From: Carboxylicivirga taeanensis
GTDB lineage: Bacteria; Bacteroidota; Bacteroidia; Bacteroidales; Marinilabiliaceae
DNA length: 64,000 nt
Reading direction: 5' to 3'
Assembly (NCBI RefSeq): GCF_051851475.1
Contig: NZ_JBPUSJ010000004.1
Coordinates: 248,001 to 312,000 of the forward strand
Part shown: positions 45,683 to 55,688 of the stretch, in pieces
How positions within the stretch are numbered: position 1 is the first letter of the stretch
How the letters are laid out: each line of letters opens with the position of its first letter
Notes under the pieces: model-generated
Told to the model about the DNA's origin: nothing
The model's database searches: none
The model's input: only the letters and a program-made list of their open reading frames with translations
Translations under genes and position numbers: made by a program

Positions 45683-48181
45683 CTACTCAACTTTTAGTTT
45701 CACCTGAATACTTTGTTTTCTGCTATCAACCAGTTGTAATAGATGTATTCCAGAAGGGATTTGACTAATATCAATTTGCACAAGCCCATTAATGGCAGAA
45801 ACACCTTTTTTAAGTAGTTGTTTTCCAGAAACATCCAATAGGCTGACCTGAATACTTTCTGCCATATCTGAGCAATCAATATTTATTTGATTAGTTGCAG
45901 GGTTTGGCCATACTTTCACTTTATTGTGTTTGAAATTAAGTTCCCCAACCAGAGTAGCACATTTTAAACTTAACTCTTCGATGATTTGTAAATCATCTAA
46001 ATAAGCGCCTCCTTGAGAATTTTGCGGTCGCCAAAAAAAGAGTTTGATTTGCTCAGCTCCTGCTTCGCTTGTGAAATTGAGAGTGTAAGTCGTATAATTG
46101 GTATCATCAATATTAATAGTGGAATAATTGTTTCCGTCCGGTTTTTGAATACCACATGTTACAGGTATTGTTGGGTTATCAACCTTAGCCTTAAATATCA
46201 CCTTATAAGAAGTTTCTGGTTTTATCGATATCCATTGATAAGCAGATGCATTGCCGTCTAACTTCAAACTTATTAACCCTTCTGCAACTTCTGTATTCTC
46301 TTCGATTACTGTTTGCCATGTGTTCCAGGCATGCAAACCCTGTTCAAATGAAGGATTAAGGATGTAAGCAGTTTCTTTTAAAACCACCTCATCTAAAGTG
46401 GCTTTACCAACAGCACTTGGTGGTCTCCAATAGTATACTTTAACAGAGTCAGTATTGGTACCTGTGGTAAACATCAGCTGTTGTAAAGCAAATGAAGTAT
46501 CATGGATATCAATATATTTATAATCTGAAATACCTAATTGAACCTTTACTGCAGGATCATTAACTTTGGCAAAGGCTGAAAGTGTATATGAGGTTGAAGG
46601 TTGGACTTGAACCCATTGGCTTGCAGAAGCATTACCATCCAGCTGCAAGGAACCATTTCCATAAACAGCTTCTGTGCCTGATTGAACACTATTCCATGTA
46701 TCCCACTTATTTATACCACTCTCGAAATCTCCATTTTCAATTAGATTTAACTGGTCAATTTCAAATTCTATCATTGTTAGAGTGTTGGCTTTTATGGCGG
46801 CCAGGTAATTGCTATTGTTTTGCCACAAACTTATGTTCTGAAGAATTCCGGGATCTTTAAAGCGTACTGCTTGCTTCACCGATAAGATATCATAGCCACT
46901 TAAGGTAAATTCAACATTGGTATCAATGTCTTTTTTACTTAATAAAAAAACAATTGCACTATTGTTGTTGCGAATAACTGTTGAGAGCATGATATTATCA
47001 TCGTTACAAGAACTTTCTACTAATTTACCATTCAGTGCATATTTATATAATCCAAATACTGTTGCTGTTGGATTAGGTACATAACCACCATCCGGGTCTA
47101 CTAGAAAGCGATCATCACTATCAACGGTACCAGGCCATTGTGTTGACCATAATGAGGCAACTTCCATACCACCTTGCATCATTTGCATTTGCATTTCTGA
47201 TTGCATTAAGGCAGTCTTAAATTTAGTGTGATGTGCGTCTGTTTGCCATGGTCCGGGACCAAGATTCCACTCTAAAGAGGCTATCTTAATATGTGGTTTG
47301 TTAAGTTGAGAAGTTAGATTATTAAAGTATTCTATTTCTTCAACGTAGGTGCCTCCATTATACCATTGGTTTTCAAATTGAATAGGAGTTTGCGATTTCC
47401 AGAGCTCCCAACTCGCTTCATCCCATCGCCAATACCAATGAATGTCAATATAGTCGATATTATCACCGGCAATATTCATTAAAGTGGCGAAACCATTATC
47501 TGTTCTTATTTTATTAGACCAGTTTGCAATAAGTTTAGCATCGGGGATGTATTTTTTAATAGAGTCAGCATAAATATTGATTTGCGCAGCATAGTTTGAT
47601 GCTGACCAAGATTCTCCGTCATTGTCCGGGTCCTTATTATATAAGTTACCATTGTGATAGGTTTCATTGTCAAGGTAGAAATATTGCACATCAAATTGTT
47701 TAGCCTGACAATACTTGATTAAAGAAACAGCTTCATTTAACGCATCGTTTTGTCTGTTCCATTCCATGCCGGAACTCATATTTATACCAAGCATGGGTTC
47801 TACCTCCGAGGTATTACATAAATTGATGTATTCATCCAAATCCATGTAGTTAGCAGGAGAGGCATTATTAGCGGTATCGTAATTAGGATCCCAATTATCA
47901 GACCAGCCATTGCCATTTAAATCATTCCAGTGATAATGGGTGACGACAGTTCCACCTGGCCAGCGTAAAAAACTGGTGCCAACATCTTTAAATAGTTGCG
48001 CCATCCTGCCGTCTTCATAAATACTGTCGGCTTCATGTGAATATACTAAACCATGGCCTTGAATCATGGGGCTAATTGTATGCTTTTCGTGTGTGCCATT
48101 AATGGTAATTCGAACCTGAGCGTGCATAAACATGGAAAAGCATATGAAGCACGTAATTAGAGGTATATTTTTTTTCATCAT
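45683..48181 (-). CDS. GH51/GH39-like clan GH-A glycoside hydrolase with two CBM-like domains and T9SS tail
   Basis: An 832-residue exported protein (signal ending FSMFMHAQ). The barrel domain (~25-400) has FLRWPGGTVVTHYHWND, then YFYLDNETYH (acid/base candidate Glu173) and IASLEWNLGPG (nucleophile candidate Glu304), positions typical of GH51-like arabinofuranosidases (RYPGG, NE, EWN). Two similar sandwich domains follow (~465-600 IENGDFESGINKWDTWN; ~605-735 ILNPSFEQGLHAWNTWQ), like CBM4/9-type modules. The end (~755-832; VWPNPATNQINIDCS, SGKQLL, PSGIHLLQL) is a type A T9SS sorting domain, so it is exported to the surface. It is related to the lipoprotein at 55689. The exact GH family is unknown to me. 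Confidence 0.8.
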   Translation of the reverse strand: MMKKNIPLITCFICFSMFMHAQVRITINGTHEKHTISPMIQGHGLVYSHEADSIYEDGRMAQLFKDVGTSFLRWPGGTVVTHYHWNDLNGNGWSDNWDPNYDTANNASPANYMDLDEYINLCNTSEVEPMLGINMSSGMEWNRQNDALNEAVSLIKYCQAKQFDVQYFYLDNETYHNGNLYNKDPDNDGESWSASNYAAQINIYADSIKKYIPDAKLIANWSNKIRTDNGFATLMNIAGDNIDYIDIHWYWRWDEASWELWKSQTPIQFENQWYNGGTYVEEIEYFNNLTSQLNKPHIKIASLEWNLGPGPWQTDAHHTKFKTALMQSEMQMQMMQGGMEVASLWSTQWPGTVDSDDRFLVDPDGGYVPNPTATVFGLYKYALNGKLVESSCNDDNIMLSTVIRNNNSAIVFLLSKKDIDTNVEFTLSGYDILSVKQAVRFKDPGILQNISLWQNNSNYLAAIKANTLTMIEFEIDQLNLIENGDFESGINKWDTWNSVQSGTEAVYGNGSLQLDGNASASQWVQVQPSTSYTLSAFAKVNDPAVKVQLGISDYKYIDIHDTSFALQQLMFTTGTNTDSVKVYYWRPPSAVGKATLDEVVLKETAYILNPSFEQGLHAWNTWQTVIEENTEVAEGLISLKLDGNASAYQWISIKPETSYKVIFKAKVDNPTIPVTCGIQKPDGNNYSTINIDDTNYTTYTLNFTSEAGAEQIKLFFWRPQNSQGGAYLDDLQIIEELSLKCATLVGELNFKHNKVKVWPNPATNQINIDCSDMAESIQVSLLDVSGKQLLKKGVSAINGLVQIDISQIPSGIHLLQLVDSRKQSIQVKLKVE

Positions 48182-48200
48182 AGGATTTGTATTTTATATT

Positions 48201-48238
48201 AAACAGAAAGTCCGTGCAGTTTGGTACTGGCACGGACT
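48201..48238 (-). terminator. Hairpin between two minus-strand T9SS genes
   Basis: AGTCCGTGC (48209-48217) and GCACGGACT (48230-48238) form a perfect 9-bp stem; on the - strand it is followed by TTCTGTTTAATAT. It separates the beta-helix gene from the GH gene and probably ends the first transcript. Confidence 0.7.
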
Positions 48239-48253
48239 GTAACAAACGCTTAT

Positions 48254-49639
48254 TTACTTGCGTACTATATGTTTGTATACTTGCGAGTAGTCATTGCCGC
48301 TCACCTTAATAAAAACCATGCCATTAATATAAGACGGAAGGGTAATTACCTTGTTCCCTGGTATAATAGGTGATGAATGGATGAGCTTACCATTTAAAGC
48401 ATATATATCAACTTGCCCATTAGAAAGTTCGCTGGCCATTATATTGAATGTGCCATTACTAGGATTTGGAGTAATTCGTGTATCAATAACTTGGTGGTCG
48501 ATATTTGTGGCAGTGGAGTATTCATACGCGCCAATGTCAGGATTGCCTGTTCTGCTTGTGCCATGAATATCGGTAGGGGTGGCCGTTGTTGCATCAGCCG
48601 CACCTATTGCTATACTTCCAATCTTGAGAGCTAATGTATGGATACCATTGCCATTATCTTGTAGAGGACCTAATTTTAAGTTAGACTCTGTAACGGCTGT
48701 ATTACTTTCCCATGTGATACTATTTGCTTCATTTCGGATCTCCTCTAACCAGCACTTCGAAATAATATTGTTCTTAATTATTGATTCGGCAACAGGATTG
48801 GCACCACCGTCATATCCAAAGTCAACCCCTGAAGAAGATGCGTTAAATAGTATATTATTGGTTAATGTAGTGCAAGTACCAAGGTTAAAATAGATACCTT
48901 TTCGAACATCCGAACTGGTTGTGTTGTTAGTGATTGTGTTATTATTCAGGGATAATGTGGCTCCGTCGTTAGCCATTGCAATGGCTCCGCCTTTAGCATC
49001 AGAGTGGTTTCTATAGATCACACAATTTTCCATTGAAAGAGGTGTGCCAAAGAAGGCCAGACCACCTCCATTTTGTTTGGCTTTATTATCAAAAATAGAA
49101 CAGTTTCTAATGGTAACTTTACCATAGCCGCCCACTCCACCTGCAGCTGCGTCTGTGAAATTATCATAGATATTGCAGCTCTCAAGTGTTAAGTTAGCAC
49201 TAATCTGTGTGTTAATTCCACCACCTACACCACCGCTAATATTCCCATAACGAATGCTCATGTTTTTTAAGGTGGCTGTTACTGAAGTATTGATCAAGAA
49301 AACACGTTGATTAGGAGCCATATCTGTACCTGCTCCATCTGGTTTACTTGCAGTTGCCTGGATAATTGTTGAGGCAGCTGATTTTCCAATGATAGTCACG
49401 TCTTTGCTGACAGTAATATTTACTTCTGTATAAATACCGGCTTCAACGTGTATAATATCACCTGAGTTAGCTTCTGTTATTGATTTTTTAATGCTTGCCC
49501 AAGGTGATAGTTCACTACCAGTATTGTATTCGTCATCACCTGTTGTGCTAACATACCATGTTGTCTGTGCAACAGATAAAGAACTAATAATAGCCAATAT
49601 GGCCAAAGAAAGGAGTCTTGATTTTTTCATATTTCTCAA
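48254..49639 (-). CDS. Right-handed beta-helix surface protein with T9SS tail (choice-of-anchor Q type)
   Basis: A 461-residue exported protein (signal ending LSVAQTTW). It starts TWYVSTTGDDEYNTGSELSP, the opening of many parallel beta-helix proteins, then shows helix rungs (ATLKNMSIRYGNISGG, LTLESCNIYDNFTDA, VTIRNCSIFDNKAKQ, LSMENCVIYRNHSDA, LSLNNNTITNN). NPDIGAYEYS is the choice-of-anchor Q motif. The last ~75 residues (TRITPNPSNGTFNIMA, GKLIHSSPI, NGMVFIKVSG) are a T9SS type A sorting domain. Possible roles are polysaccharide lyase/hydrolase or binding scaffold; I see no metal or lyase motif strong enough to decide. Position next to PUL B suggests action on the same polymer. Confidence 0.8.
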   Translation of the reverse strand: MRNMKKSRLLSLAILAIISSLSVAQTTWYVSTTGDDEYNTGSELSPWASIKKSITEANSGDIIHVEAGIYTEVNITVSKDVTIIGKSAASTIIQATASKPDGAGTDMAPNQRVFLINTSVTATLKNMSIRYGNISGGVGGGINTQISANLTLESCNIYDNFTDAAAGGVGGYGKVTIRNCSIFDNKAKQNGGGLAFFGTPLSMENCVIYRNHSDAKGGAIAMANDGATLSLNNNTITNNTTSSDVRKGIYFNLGTCTTLTNNILFNASSSGVDFGYDGGANPVAESIIKNNIISKCWLEEIRNEANSITWESNTAVTESNLKLGPLQDNGNGIHTLALKIGSIAIGAADATTATPTDIHGTSRTGNPDIGAYEYSTATNIDHQVIDTRITPNPSNGTFNIMASELSNGQVDIYALNGKLIHSSPIIPGNKVITLPSYINGMVFIKVSGNDYSQVYKHIVRK

Positions 49640-49852
49640 TTTAAATGAATGTTTTAATTCGATTTTTTGACAGAGTATTTAGAAGTAAAAGTAAATCAGG
49701 GCTAGTAAAGATGATGTTATATATGTGATTGAATAATTGTACGAAATGGATGCCAGTAGCACAAAATGACGAAATGTTAGCACAAATCAGATAAGTGTTG
49801 TGAGTGCTATTTTCTTGTTGTTTTGGGCAGTAGGATTATAGCTTCTTACAGC

Positions 49853-49860
49853 TATGTTTG
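49853..49860 (+). promoter_or_regulatory. Candidate -7 element of the PUL B SusC operon
   Basis: TATGTTTG matches TAnnTTTG, 25 bases before the small frame at 49885 and about 150 bases before SusC. A TTTTG upstream lies further away than the usual ~19-base spacing, so only the -7 part is supported. Confidence 0.35.
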
Positions 49861-49884
49861 CGGAAGAATTAACTGTTTTTGTGG

Positions 49885-49992
49885 ATGAAAAAAATTATTA
49901 AGAGGAAGTTCTGGTTAGAAAAAATCATTTCAGCTGTAATCATTGGTGCATTGATTTATTTAACCATGATGGCTATAAAAATTTATCTTTAA
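49885..49992 (+). CDS. Short single-helix membrane peptide ORF upstream of SusC
   Basis: ATG 49885 to TAA 49992 encodes 35 residues: a basic start (MKKIIKRKFWLEKI) and one hydrophobic helix (ISAVIIGALIYLTMMAIKIYL). It ends 17 bases before the SusC start and follows a promoter candidate. The basic-then-hydrophobic layout is what a real small membrane protein would show, but its shortness makes a chance frame possible. It could be a leader that affects SusC translation. Confidence 0.4.
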   Translation: MKKIIKRKFWLEKIISAVIIGALIYLTMMAIKIYL

Positions 49993-50009
49993 ACAATTAA
50001 ATCCAAATT

Positions 50010-53000
50010 ATGAAATTAACAAAAAGAGCTTTGCTATTGCTGTACATAGCGCTAGTATCCTTTGTAGATATCGGTGCGCAATATAAGGTGGATGGCATAG
50101 TAACAGATGACAAGGGAATTGCTGTGCCAGGTGTGTCTGTGATTGAAAAAGGTACCTCTAACGGAACGATAACTGACGTTAATGGTCGTTATCACATCGA
50201 GGTTAGTGGTGTGGTTGATTTAATTTACTCATTTATTGGCTTTAAAAGGGTAGAAAAAAAAATTAACGGAGATGCAACGATAGATATTAAGTTGATTCCA
50301 GATATGATAGGTCTGGATGAAGTGGTGGCAATCGGTTATGGTTCCGTTAAAAAGAGCGATCTGACAGGTTCGGTGACATCGGTTAAAGCCGAAGAGATTG
50401 CAAAGATGCCCGTTCAGTCATTTGACCGAGCATTACAAGGCAGGGCATCTGGTGTGCAAGTAAAAACATCATCGGCAGCTCCAGGTGGAAGTGTGAGTGT
50501 TATTATTAGGGGAGGTAACTCAATCAATAGTTCCATCCAACCACTATATGTTGTTGATGGTATTCCAGTAGATGAAGGAACCTTAAACTCTTTCAATCCT
50601 GAAGACATTGAGTCGATGGAAATTCTAAAGGATGCATCATCAACCGCAATTTATGGTTCAAGGGGTGCTAACGGTGTTGTGTTGATCTCGACTAAAAGAG
50701 GGAAGGAAGGTAAAGCAAGGGTAGAATATTCTAATTATTTTAAGTTCGAGCAGATTCAAAGTAGATTAGATTTGTTAAATGGTGAGGAGTTTGCTTTAAA
50801 ATTTAATGAATGGCTTGTTAATACAGGAAGTGCTGCTGTTTATGTTGGTGAAAATCGGTATTTCCCATCTCCGGAGACGATTGGTAAGGGGACGGACTGG
50901 ATTGAGCAGATTACTCAAACAGGTTTTGCTCAAAACCATCAGGTTAGTATTACAGGAGGAACAAAAGATGTTAAATATGCTCTTTCAGGTAACTATCTTG
51001 ACCATGAAGGGGTTATTCTTGGAGGGGATTTTAGTCGGGGTTCTTTTAAAGTGAATACGGATGTAACGATTAATAATTGGTTATCAATTGGTAATAATTT
51101 AACCATCAGCAGGTACACAACAAATAGTTCTGGTGAGAATACTAATATGGAGTCTGGTGGAGGAACAATTAATGCCGCCATTAAGATGTCACCTGTTTTG
51201 CCAGTTTATGATATCAATGGGAACTATATGGCTAACAATTTCCCCGGAGCACAGGGAATTGAAAACCCCGTTGCTAATGCCAACGAAATAACTAATAAGC
51301 TTTTAACTGATCGATCTATTGGTTCTGTTTTTGCAAATTTAAAGCCAGTTAAAGGCTTGAATATAAAGTTAAGTTATGGTGTCGATATTCGTCATGTAAA
51401 AAGGTACAATTATAACCCCACGACAACAATTAGTGGCTCATTAGTAGGTGGTCGAGCGTCTTTAGACAATAATAAGATAGATCACTTTGTGAATGATAAT
51501 ATTGTCAATTACAAGACTAAATGGGGTATTCATACGATGGATCTGATGGCCGGATATTCCCGGGAATGGGAAGTAGGAGAATCGAGTGGCATGAATGGAA
51601 TCGGTTTCCCATCAGATGTTTTGATGTATAATAATATGTCTTCTGCAGAGGAGTTTGGAGAACCTACTTCATGGAAAACAGCTTGGCAACTTGAATCATA
51701 CTTTGGAAGGGTAAACTATACTATTGATGAGAAATACCTGTTGACGCTGACGGGACGTTATGATGGTTCTTCTAAACTTTCAAAAGATAATAGGTGGGCC
51801 TTCTTTCCTTCAGGAGCAATTGCGTGGCGTCTTTCAGAGGAAAATTTCGTGAAAGAAAACATGCCGGTAATTTCAAATCTTAAGTTAAGAACTAGTTATG
51901 GATTGTCCGGCAATTCTAATATCGGATTGTATAAATCACAAGTGATACTAGGAATAGGAGGTTATCCTTTTAATGAAGCAGTTCAATCTGCTGTTTATCC
52001 CAGTACTCTGGGTAACCCTGATTTAGGTTGGGAATATACCACTACAGCAAACCTAGGTGTGGATGTAGGTGTGATAAATAACCGTTTAAGCTTGTCCGTG
52101 GATGTTTACAAGCAACACACGCAAGATTTATTATGGAATAAAAAGCTTGATCCAATGTCTGGTTATTACGCTTCTATGACCAATGCTGGAGAACTTGAGA
52201 ATAGAGGATTAGAGATTTCTGTATTTGCAGCAATCAGTGAAGGAGCCTTCAAATGGAATCTATCAGGAAATATATCCTTTAATAGAAATAAAATAATTGC
52301 GCTAGACGATGAAGCGAACCAATGGAAAGTTGGATTACCTGTCGGAGTTTTTAGAGGAAGACAGTTTGAAGGAATTTTCAGAGACTGGGATGAAGTATAT
52401 GCCTATATGAACCCGGACGGAAGTCTGGTAATGCCGGCTGCTCAACCTGGTGATGTGAGATATGCAGACATTGGCGGGGCTTTGGATGAAAATGGCAATC
52501 GTATGCCCGATGGTAAGATATCAGGAGAAGACTGGACGATACTTGGAGATCCTAATCCCGATTTTATATTCGGAATAACGAATGATTTCTCCTTTAAAGG
52601 ATTTGACTTATCTGTGTTCATTACAGGTAGTCAGGGTAACAATATACTTAACAAAACAGGTGGATATCTACAACAGGTGAGCAATATGCGTAATAATCTT
52701 GATCGAGTTGTATTGAACAGTTGGACACCTCAAAATCCCGATGCTTCTTTCATGCGTATGGGAGGTATAGGAAGCATGCCAAACATTGAAGATGGAAGCT
52801 ATATCAAGCTTCAGAATTTGAATCTATCCTATAACATTCCGGTAAAGCGAATTAAAAGCATTCAGGCTGCAAGAGTTTTCGTGTCAGGGCAAAATCTAAT
52901 AACCCTTACGAATTATTCAGGATTTGATCCGGATGTGAATACAGGAGGTAAAAGTGCTACTAATCTGGGAATAGATAATTCAGCCTATCCAATGCCAAGG

Positions 53001-53033
53001 GTTTACTCGATGGGAGTTAATGTCACATTCTAA
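50010..53033 (+). CDS. SusC/RagA family TonB-linked outer membrane transporter (PUL B)
   Basis: A 1007-residue protein: signal (IALVSFVDIGAQ), carboxypeptidase-D-like domain (VDGIVTDDKGIAVPGVSVIE), plug (IGLDEVVAIGYGSVKKSDLTGS; QPLYVVDGIPVD; MEILKDASSTAIYGSRGANGV) and barrel ending VYSMGVNVTF. It is the first large gene of the operon controlled, by position, by the HTCS at 41591. Transport substrate is expected to be a sulfated oligosaccharide in view of the downstream sulfatase (inference). Confidence 0.95.
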   Translation: MKLTKRALLLLYIALVSFVDIGAQYKVDGIVTDDKGIAVPGVSVIEKGTSNGTITDVNGRYHIEVSGVVDLIYSFIGFKRVEKKINGDATIDIKLIPDMIGLDEVVAIGYGSVKKSDLTGSVTSVKAEEIAKMPVQSFDRALQGRASGVQVKTSSAAPGGSVSVIIRGGNSINSSIQPLYVVDGIPVDEGTLNSFNPEDIESMEILKDASSTAIYGSRGANGVVLISTKRGKEGKARVEYSNYFKFEQIQSRLDLLNGEEFALKFNEWLVNTGSAAVYVGENRYFPSPETIGKGTDWIEQITQTGFAQNHQVSITGGTKDVKYALSGNYLDHEGVILGGDFSRGSFKVNTDVTINNWLSIGNNLTISRYTTNSSGENTNMESGGGTINAAIKMSPVLPVYDINGNYMANNFPGAQGIENPVANANEITNKLLTDRSIGSVFANLKPVKGLNIKLSYGVDIRHVKRYNYNPTTTISGSLVGGRASLDNNKIDHFVNDNIVNYKTKWGIHTMDLMAGYSREWEVGESSGMNGIGFPSDVLMYNNMSSAEEFGEPTSWKTAWQLESYFGRVNYTIDEKYLLTLTGRYDGSSKLSKDNRWAFFPSGAIAWRLSEENFVKENMPVISNLKLRTSYGLSGNSNIGLYKSQVILGIGGYPFNEAVQSAVYPSTLGNPDLGWEYTTTANLGVDVGVINNRLSLSVDVYKQHTQDLLWNKKLDPMSGYYASMTNAGELENRGLEISVFAAISEGAFKWNLSGNISFNRNKIIALDDEANQWKVGLPVGVFRGRQFEGIFRDWDEVYAYMNPDGSLVMPAAQPGDVRYADIGGALDENGNRMPDGKISGEDWTILGDPNPDFIFGITNDFSFKGFDLSVFITGSQGNNILNKTGGYLQQVSNMRNNLDRVVLNSWTPQNPDASFMRMGGIGSMPNIEDGSYIKLQNLNLSYNIPVKRIKSIQAARVFVSGQNLITLTNYSGFDPDVNTGGKSATNLGIDNSAYPMPRVYSMGVNVTF

Positions 53034-53053
53034 TCTTTTATAAAATCAGAGTT

Positions 53054-54577
53054 ATGAATAATATAATCAAACAATATAGTTTTTGGTTGCTCATTATTTT
53101 GACGTCAGTTGCTTGTGATGATAGCTTTCTTGATGAAAAAATGTACAGTCAACTAGGTCCTGCGAATTTTTACAAAACTGAGGCAGATGCAATTGCGGCG
53201 TTAAATGGAGTGTATGATGGTTTTCAGAGTGATGACTACTATGGAAGAACAATGTGGCACTTGGCAGATTACCCCACTGAAATGCACTATAGTTTTTGGT
53301 CTGATGCTTTTGACCGATATACCTACGAGGATGATGAAAATAGCCGACTGTATCCTTTCTGGAATGCAGCATGGAGGATAAATAACCGAGCAAATACGGT
53401 AATTGATCGTGTACCAGCTATTAGCTTTAATAATGAGCAAATAAAAAAGCGAATTATTGGAGAAGCAAGATTTTTGAGAGCGCTTAACTATTTTAATCTG
53501 GTCCGTTTGTTTGGGCATATTCCTTTACTAACCTCTGAAACAACTTCGATTGTTGAGAATCAATTTATGGAGCAGGTTTCTAGAAATGAAGTTTATAAGC
53601 AAATAATTCAGGATCTGGAATATGCGGAATCGCACTTACCCGAAATGCAGGAAGAGGCAGGCAGGGCTACTTTGGGAGCTGCTAAGGCTTTACTGGGTAA
53701 GGTATATCTGACTATGGCTGGTTACGCACTTAATTGTTCAAGTGGAGAGCTGGAAAAAGGTGATGCGCGGTATTACCAGATGGCAGCCAATAAATTACAA
53801 GAAGTTATCGACTTAAATATTTATAAGTTGGAGCCTGTTTATGAGGATGTCTTTGATGTCGATAATCCAACTGGTAAAGAGGTAATATTTTCAGTTCAGT
53901 ACTTGGCTGGAACGGGAGGATATAATGGAGGTGAAGGTAATTCCTGGACACCAATCTGGGTGCCAAAGGGGTCAGGTATTGCATTGGTCGAATGGAAATC
54001 AGCCGGAACGCCAATTACGTTCTTTAATTCTTATCCTGCTAACGATCAACGGAGAGATGCTTCGTTCATGACTTCATATATAGATGGTAATGGTGCTACT
54101 GTGGAATATCCAAATTCACCACTAGTGGCGCCCCATTTGCGTAAATTCTTAAGTGATATTCAGGAAGGTCCTGATCCAAGCTTTAGTGCCATAGATGGAA
54201 AAGATTATGGCTGCGATTTTCCGGTTCTTCGATACGCTGACGTTTTACTGATGTATTCAGAGGCGTTAAATGAATTGGGTGCAGTTAATAAGCGTTCGGG
54301 AATCAATGAGGTACGTGTTAGAGCAGGGTTGAATCCTGTAACCACAGATAATCAGGAAGAATTACGTCAGAAGATTTTACAAGAACGTAAATGGGAACTA
54401 ACAGGTGAAGGTCACGGATGGTTTGATTATACACGTATGGGAGTGTTACTTGAACCTGGTAATTCGAATGGAGATAAATCGGGGTATTTGTTTCCGACAC
54501 AACGCCATTATTTATATCCCATACCTTTCACGGCAAGCGAAATTAATCAGAATTTGGATCAGAATTTTGGATGGTAA
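53054..54577 (+). CDS. SusD/RagB family lipoprotein (PUL B)
   Basis: 507 residues, lipoprotein signal WLLIILTSVACDDSFLD. Family marks: IGEARFLRALNYFNLVRLFGHIPL, GAAKALLGKVYLTMAGYAL, YADVLLMYSEALNELG and QERKWELTGEGHGWFDYTRMG, with the final LYPIPFTASEINQN typical of SusD ends. It starts 20 bases after SusC and its stop overlaps the next frame, so they share one message. Confidence 0.94.
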   Translation: MNNIIKQYSFWLLIILTSVACDDSFLDEKMYSQLGPANFYKTEADAIAALNGVYDGFQSDDYYGRTMWHLADYPTEMHYSFWSDAFDRYTYEDDENSRLYPFWNAAWRINNRANTVIDRVPAISFNNEQIKKRIIGEARFLRALNYFNLVRLFGHIPLLTSETTSIVENQFMEQVSRNEVYKQIIQDLEYAESHLPEMQEEAGRATLGAAKALLGKVYLTMAGYALNCSSGELEKGDARYYQMAANKLQEVIDLNIYKLEPVYEDVFDVDNPTGKEVIFSVQYLAGTGGYNGGEGNSWTPIWVPKGSGIALVEWKSAGTPITFFNSYPANDQRRDASFMTSYIDGNGATVEYPNSPLVAPHLRKFLSDIQEGPDPSFSAIDGKDYGCDFPVLRYADVLLMYSEALNELGAVNKRSGINEVRVRAGLNPVTTDNQEELRQKILQERKWELTGEGHGWFDYTRMGVLLEPGNSNGDKSGYLFPTQRHYLYPIPFTASEINQNLDQNFGW

Positions 54578-54594
54578 AACTAACTAAACAGAAG

Positions 54595-55629
54595 ATGATG
54601 AGATATTTAAAACATATAATAACTTTGGCTTTCCTGGTATTTTTCACTTTCGCCTGTGAGGAAGCAGAGCCAACCTTTGAAACACGATTGCCAGATTATC
54701 CGGCACCAACCATTGAGTTTATAGATGAAGTGTCAGATACTGTTTCCATTATGGTCGAAGATGGACACACTTTTTCGTTCCATCTAGAAGGTGAAGCTGG
54801 CCTTGTTGGGATGTTGTTAAACAACGAACAAGTGCATACTTCAGCCTATGGTCAGTTAAAAGAAGATGTAACATATACCTTTGTAATGCCAGATGTGGAA
54901 GATACTGCCCTAGTTTTCTCGGTAGTTGATGAAGATGGTATCACTGTTTCTGCTCAAAAAGTTGTCGCAAAAGGCGAAGGACGTTTAGCTCCTGAATTTT
55001 TGGTGACTGATTTTGGTGGTCCGTTGGTAGAGTTTGTGGATGAGCCAGTTCCTAATCAGGGTGGAGGTAACTTTGCCGCAAAAATTACCTCATCGGGCGA
55101 CCACGAGATTGATAATTTTACCTTAAGAGCTCTTTGGCTATTAGATGAGGCAAGCTTTAATACCGTTTTTACCCTTAATGCAGATGCGCCGGAGGGCGAG
55201 AAGGCTGTAAAAGTGATTAAAAACAGTGGGTTTACAAATGTGATAGCAAATCTTGGTACAGCAATTCCTGATGTATATATTAATGATATTCTTATAGGTA
55301 AACGAGCATTCCAGTTTGATGTTTATTACGACAATTCAGCCGATCCTGATGCGCCAGGTGAATTGCCATTTGCATTAGCATTTGACCTTTATATGGCTAA
55401 TTTCGGTAAGTATAAAAATGATAAAGCAGGTTTGTTTGAGACTTATACATCAACGCTTCCTTCTGCTAATGCTTGGCATACAATAACCTTGTCTGTAAAG
55501 GATGGCGGACGACATACAGGCGATGTAGCAGTGAATGAAGTAGATGCATTTAGTATTAAGCTTTCACCAGGATACAATACCCAGAATCCGTACTACATTA
55601 AGAATTTTAAGGTTGTTAAAGTTGACTAA
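54595..55629 (+). CDS. Surface lipoprotein of PUL B, SusE/F-position, unknown family
   Basis: I start at ATG 54595 before a lipoprotein signal (LAFLVFFTFACEEAEP); an upstream frame overlapping SusD adds eight residues. About 344 residues. An N-terminal Ig-like domain (~25-125, VSDTVSIMVEDGHTFSFHLE ... TYTFVMPDVEDTALVFSV) is followed by a ~210-residue beta-rich domain (APEFLVTDFGGPLVEF; AFQFDVYYDNSAD; NAWHTITLSVKDGG; YYIKNFKVVKVD) resembling glycan-binding sandwich domains. No catalytic motif. Probable surface glycan-binding protein by position. Confidence 0.7.
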   Translation: MMRYLKHIITLAFLVFFTFACEEAEPTFETRLPDYPAPTIEFIDEVSDTVSIMVEDGHTFSFHLEGEAGLVGMLLNNEQVHTSAYGQLKEDVTYTFVMPDVEDTALVFSVVDEDGITVSAQKVVAKGEGRLAPEFLVTDFGGPLVEFVDEPVPNQGGGNFAAKITSSGDHEIDNFTLRALWLLDEASFNTVFTLNADAPEGEKAVKVIKNSGFTNVIANLGTAIPDVYINDILIGKRAFQFDVYYDNSADPDAPGELPFALAFDLYMANFGKYKNDKAGLFETYTSTLPSANAWHTITLSVKDGGRHTGDVAVNEVDAFSIKLSPGYNTQNPYYIKNFKVVKVD

Positions 55630-55688
55630 TTAGTAGGACAGTAGCCGTTTTTAAAGACCGTAGTCACACATAATTAAACTTGTTAAAA

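Noticed and set aside
49640..49850. Divergent control element for both SusC and the - strand T9SS genes
   Set aside because: No long direct or inverted repeat that could be an HTCS binding site was found, and only one -7-like match was seen.
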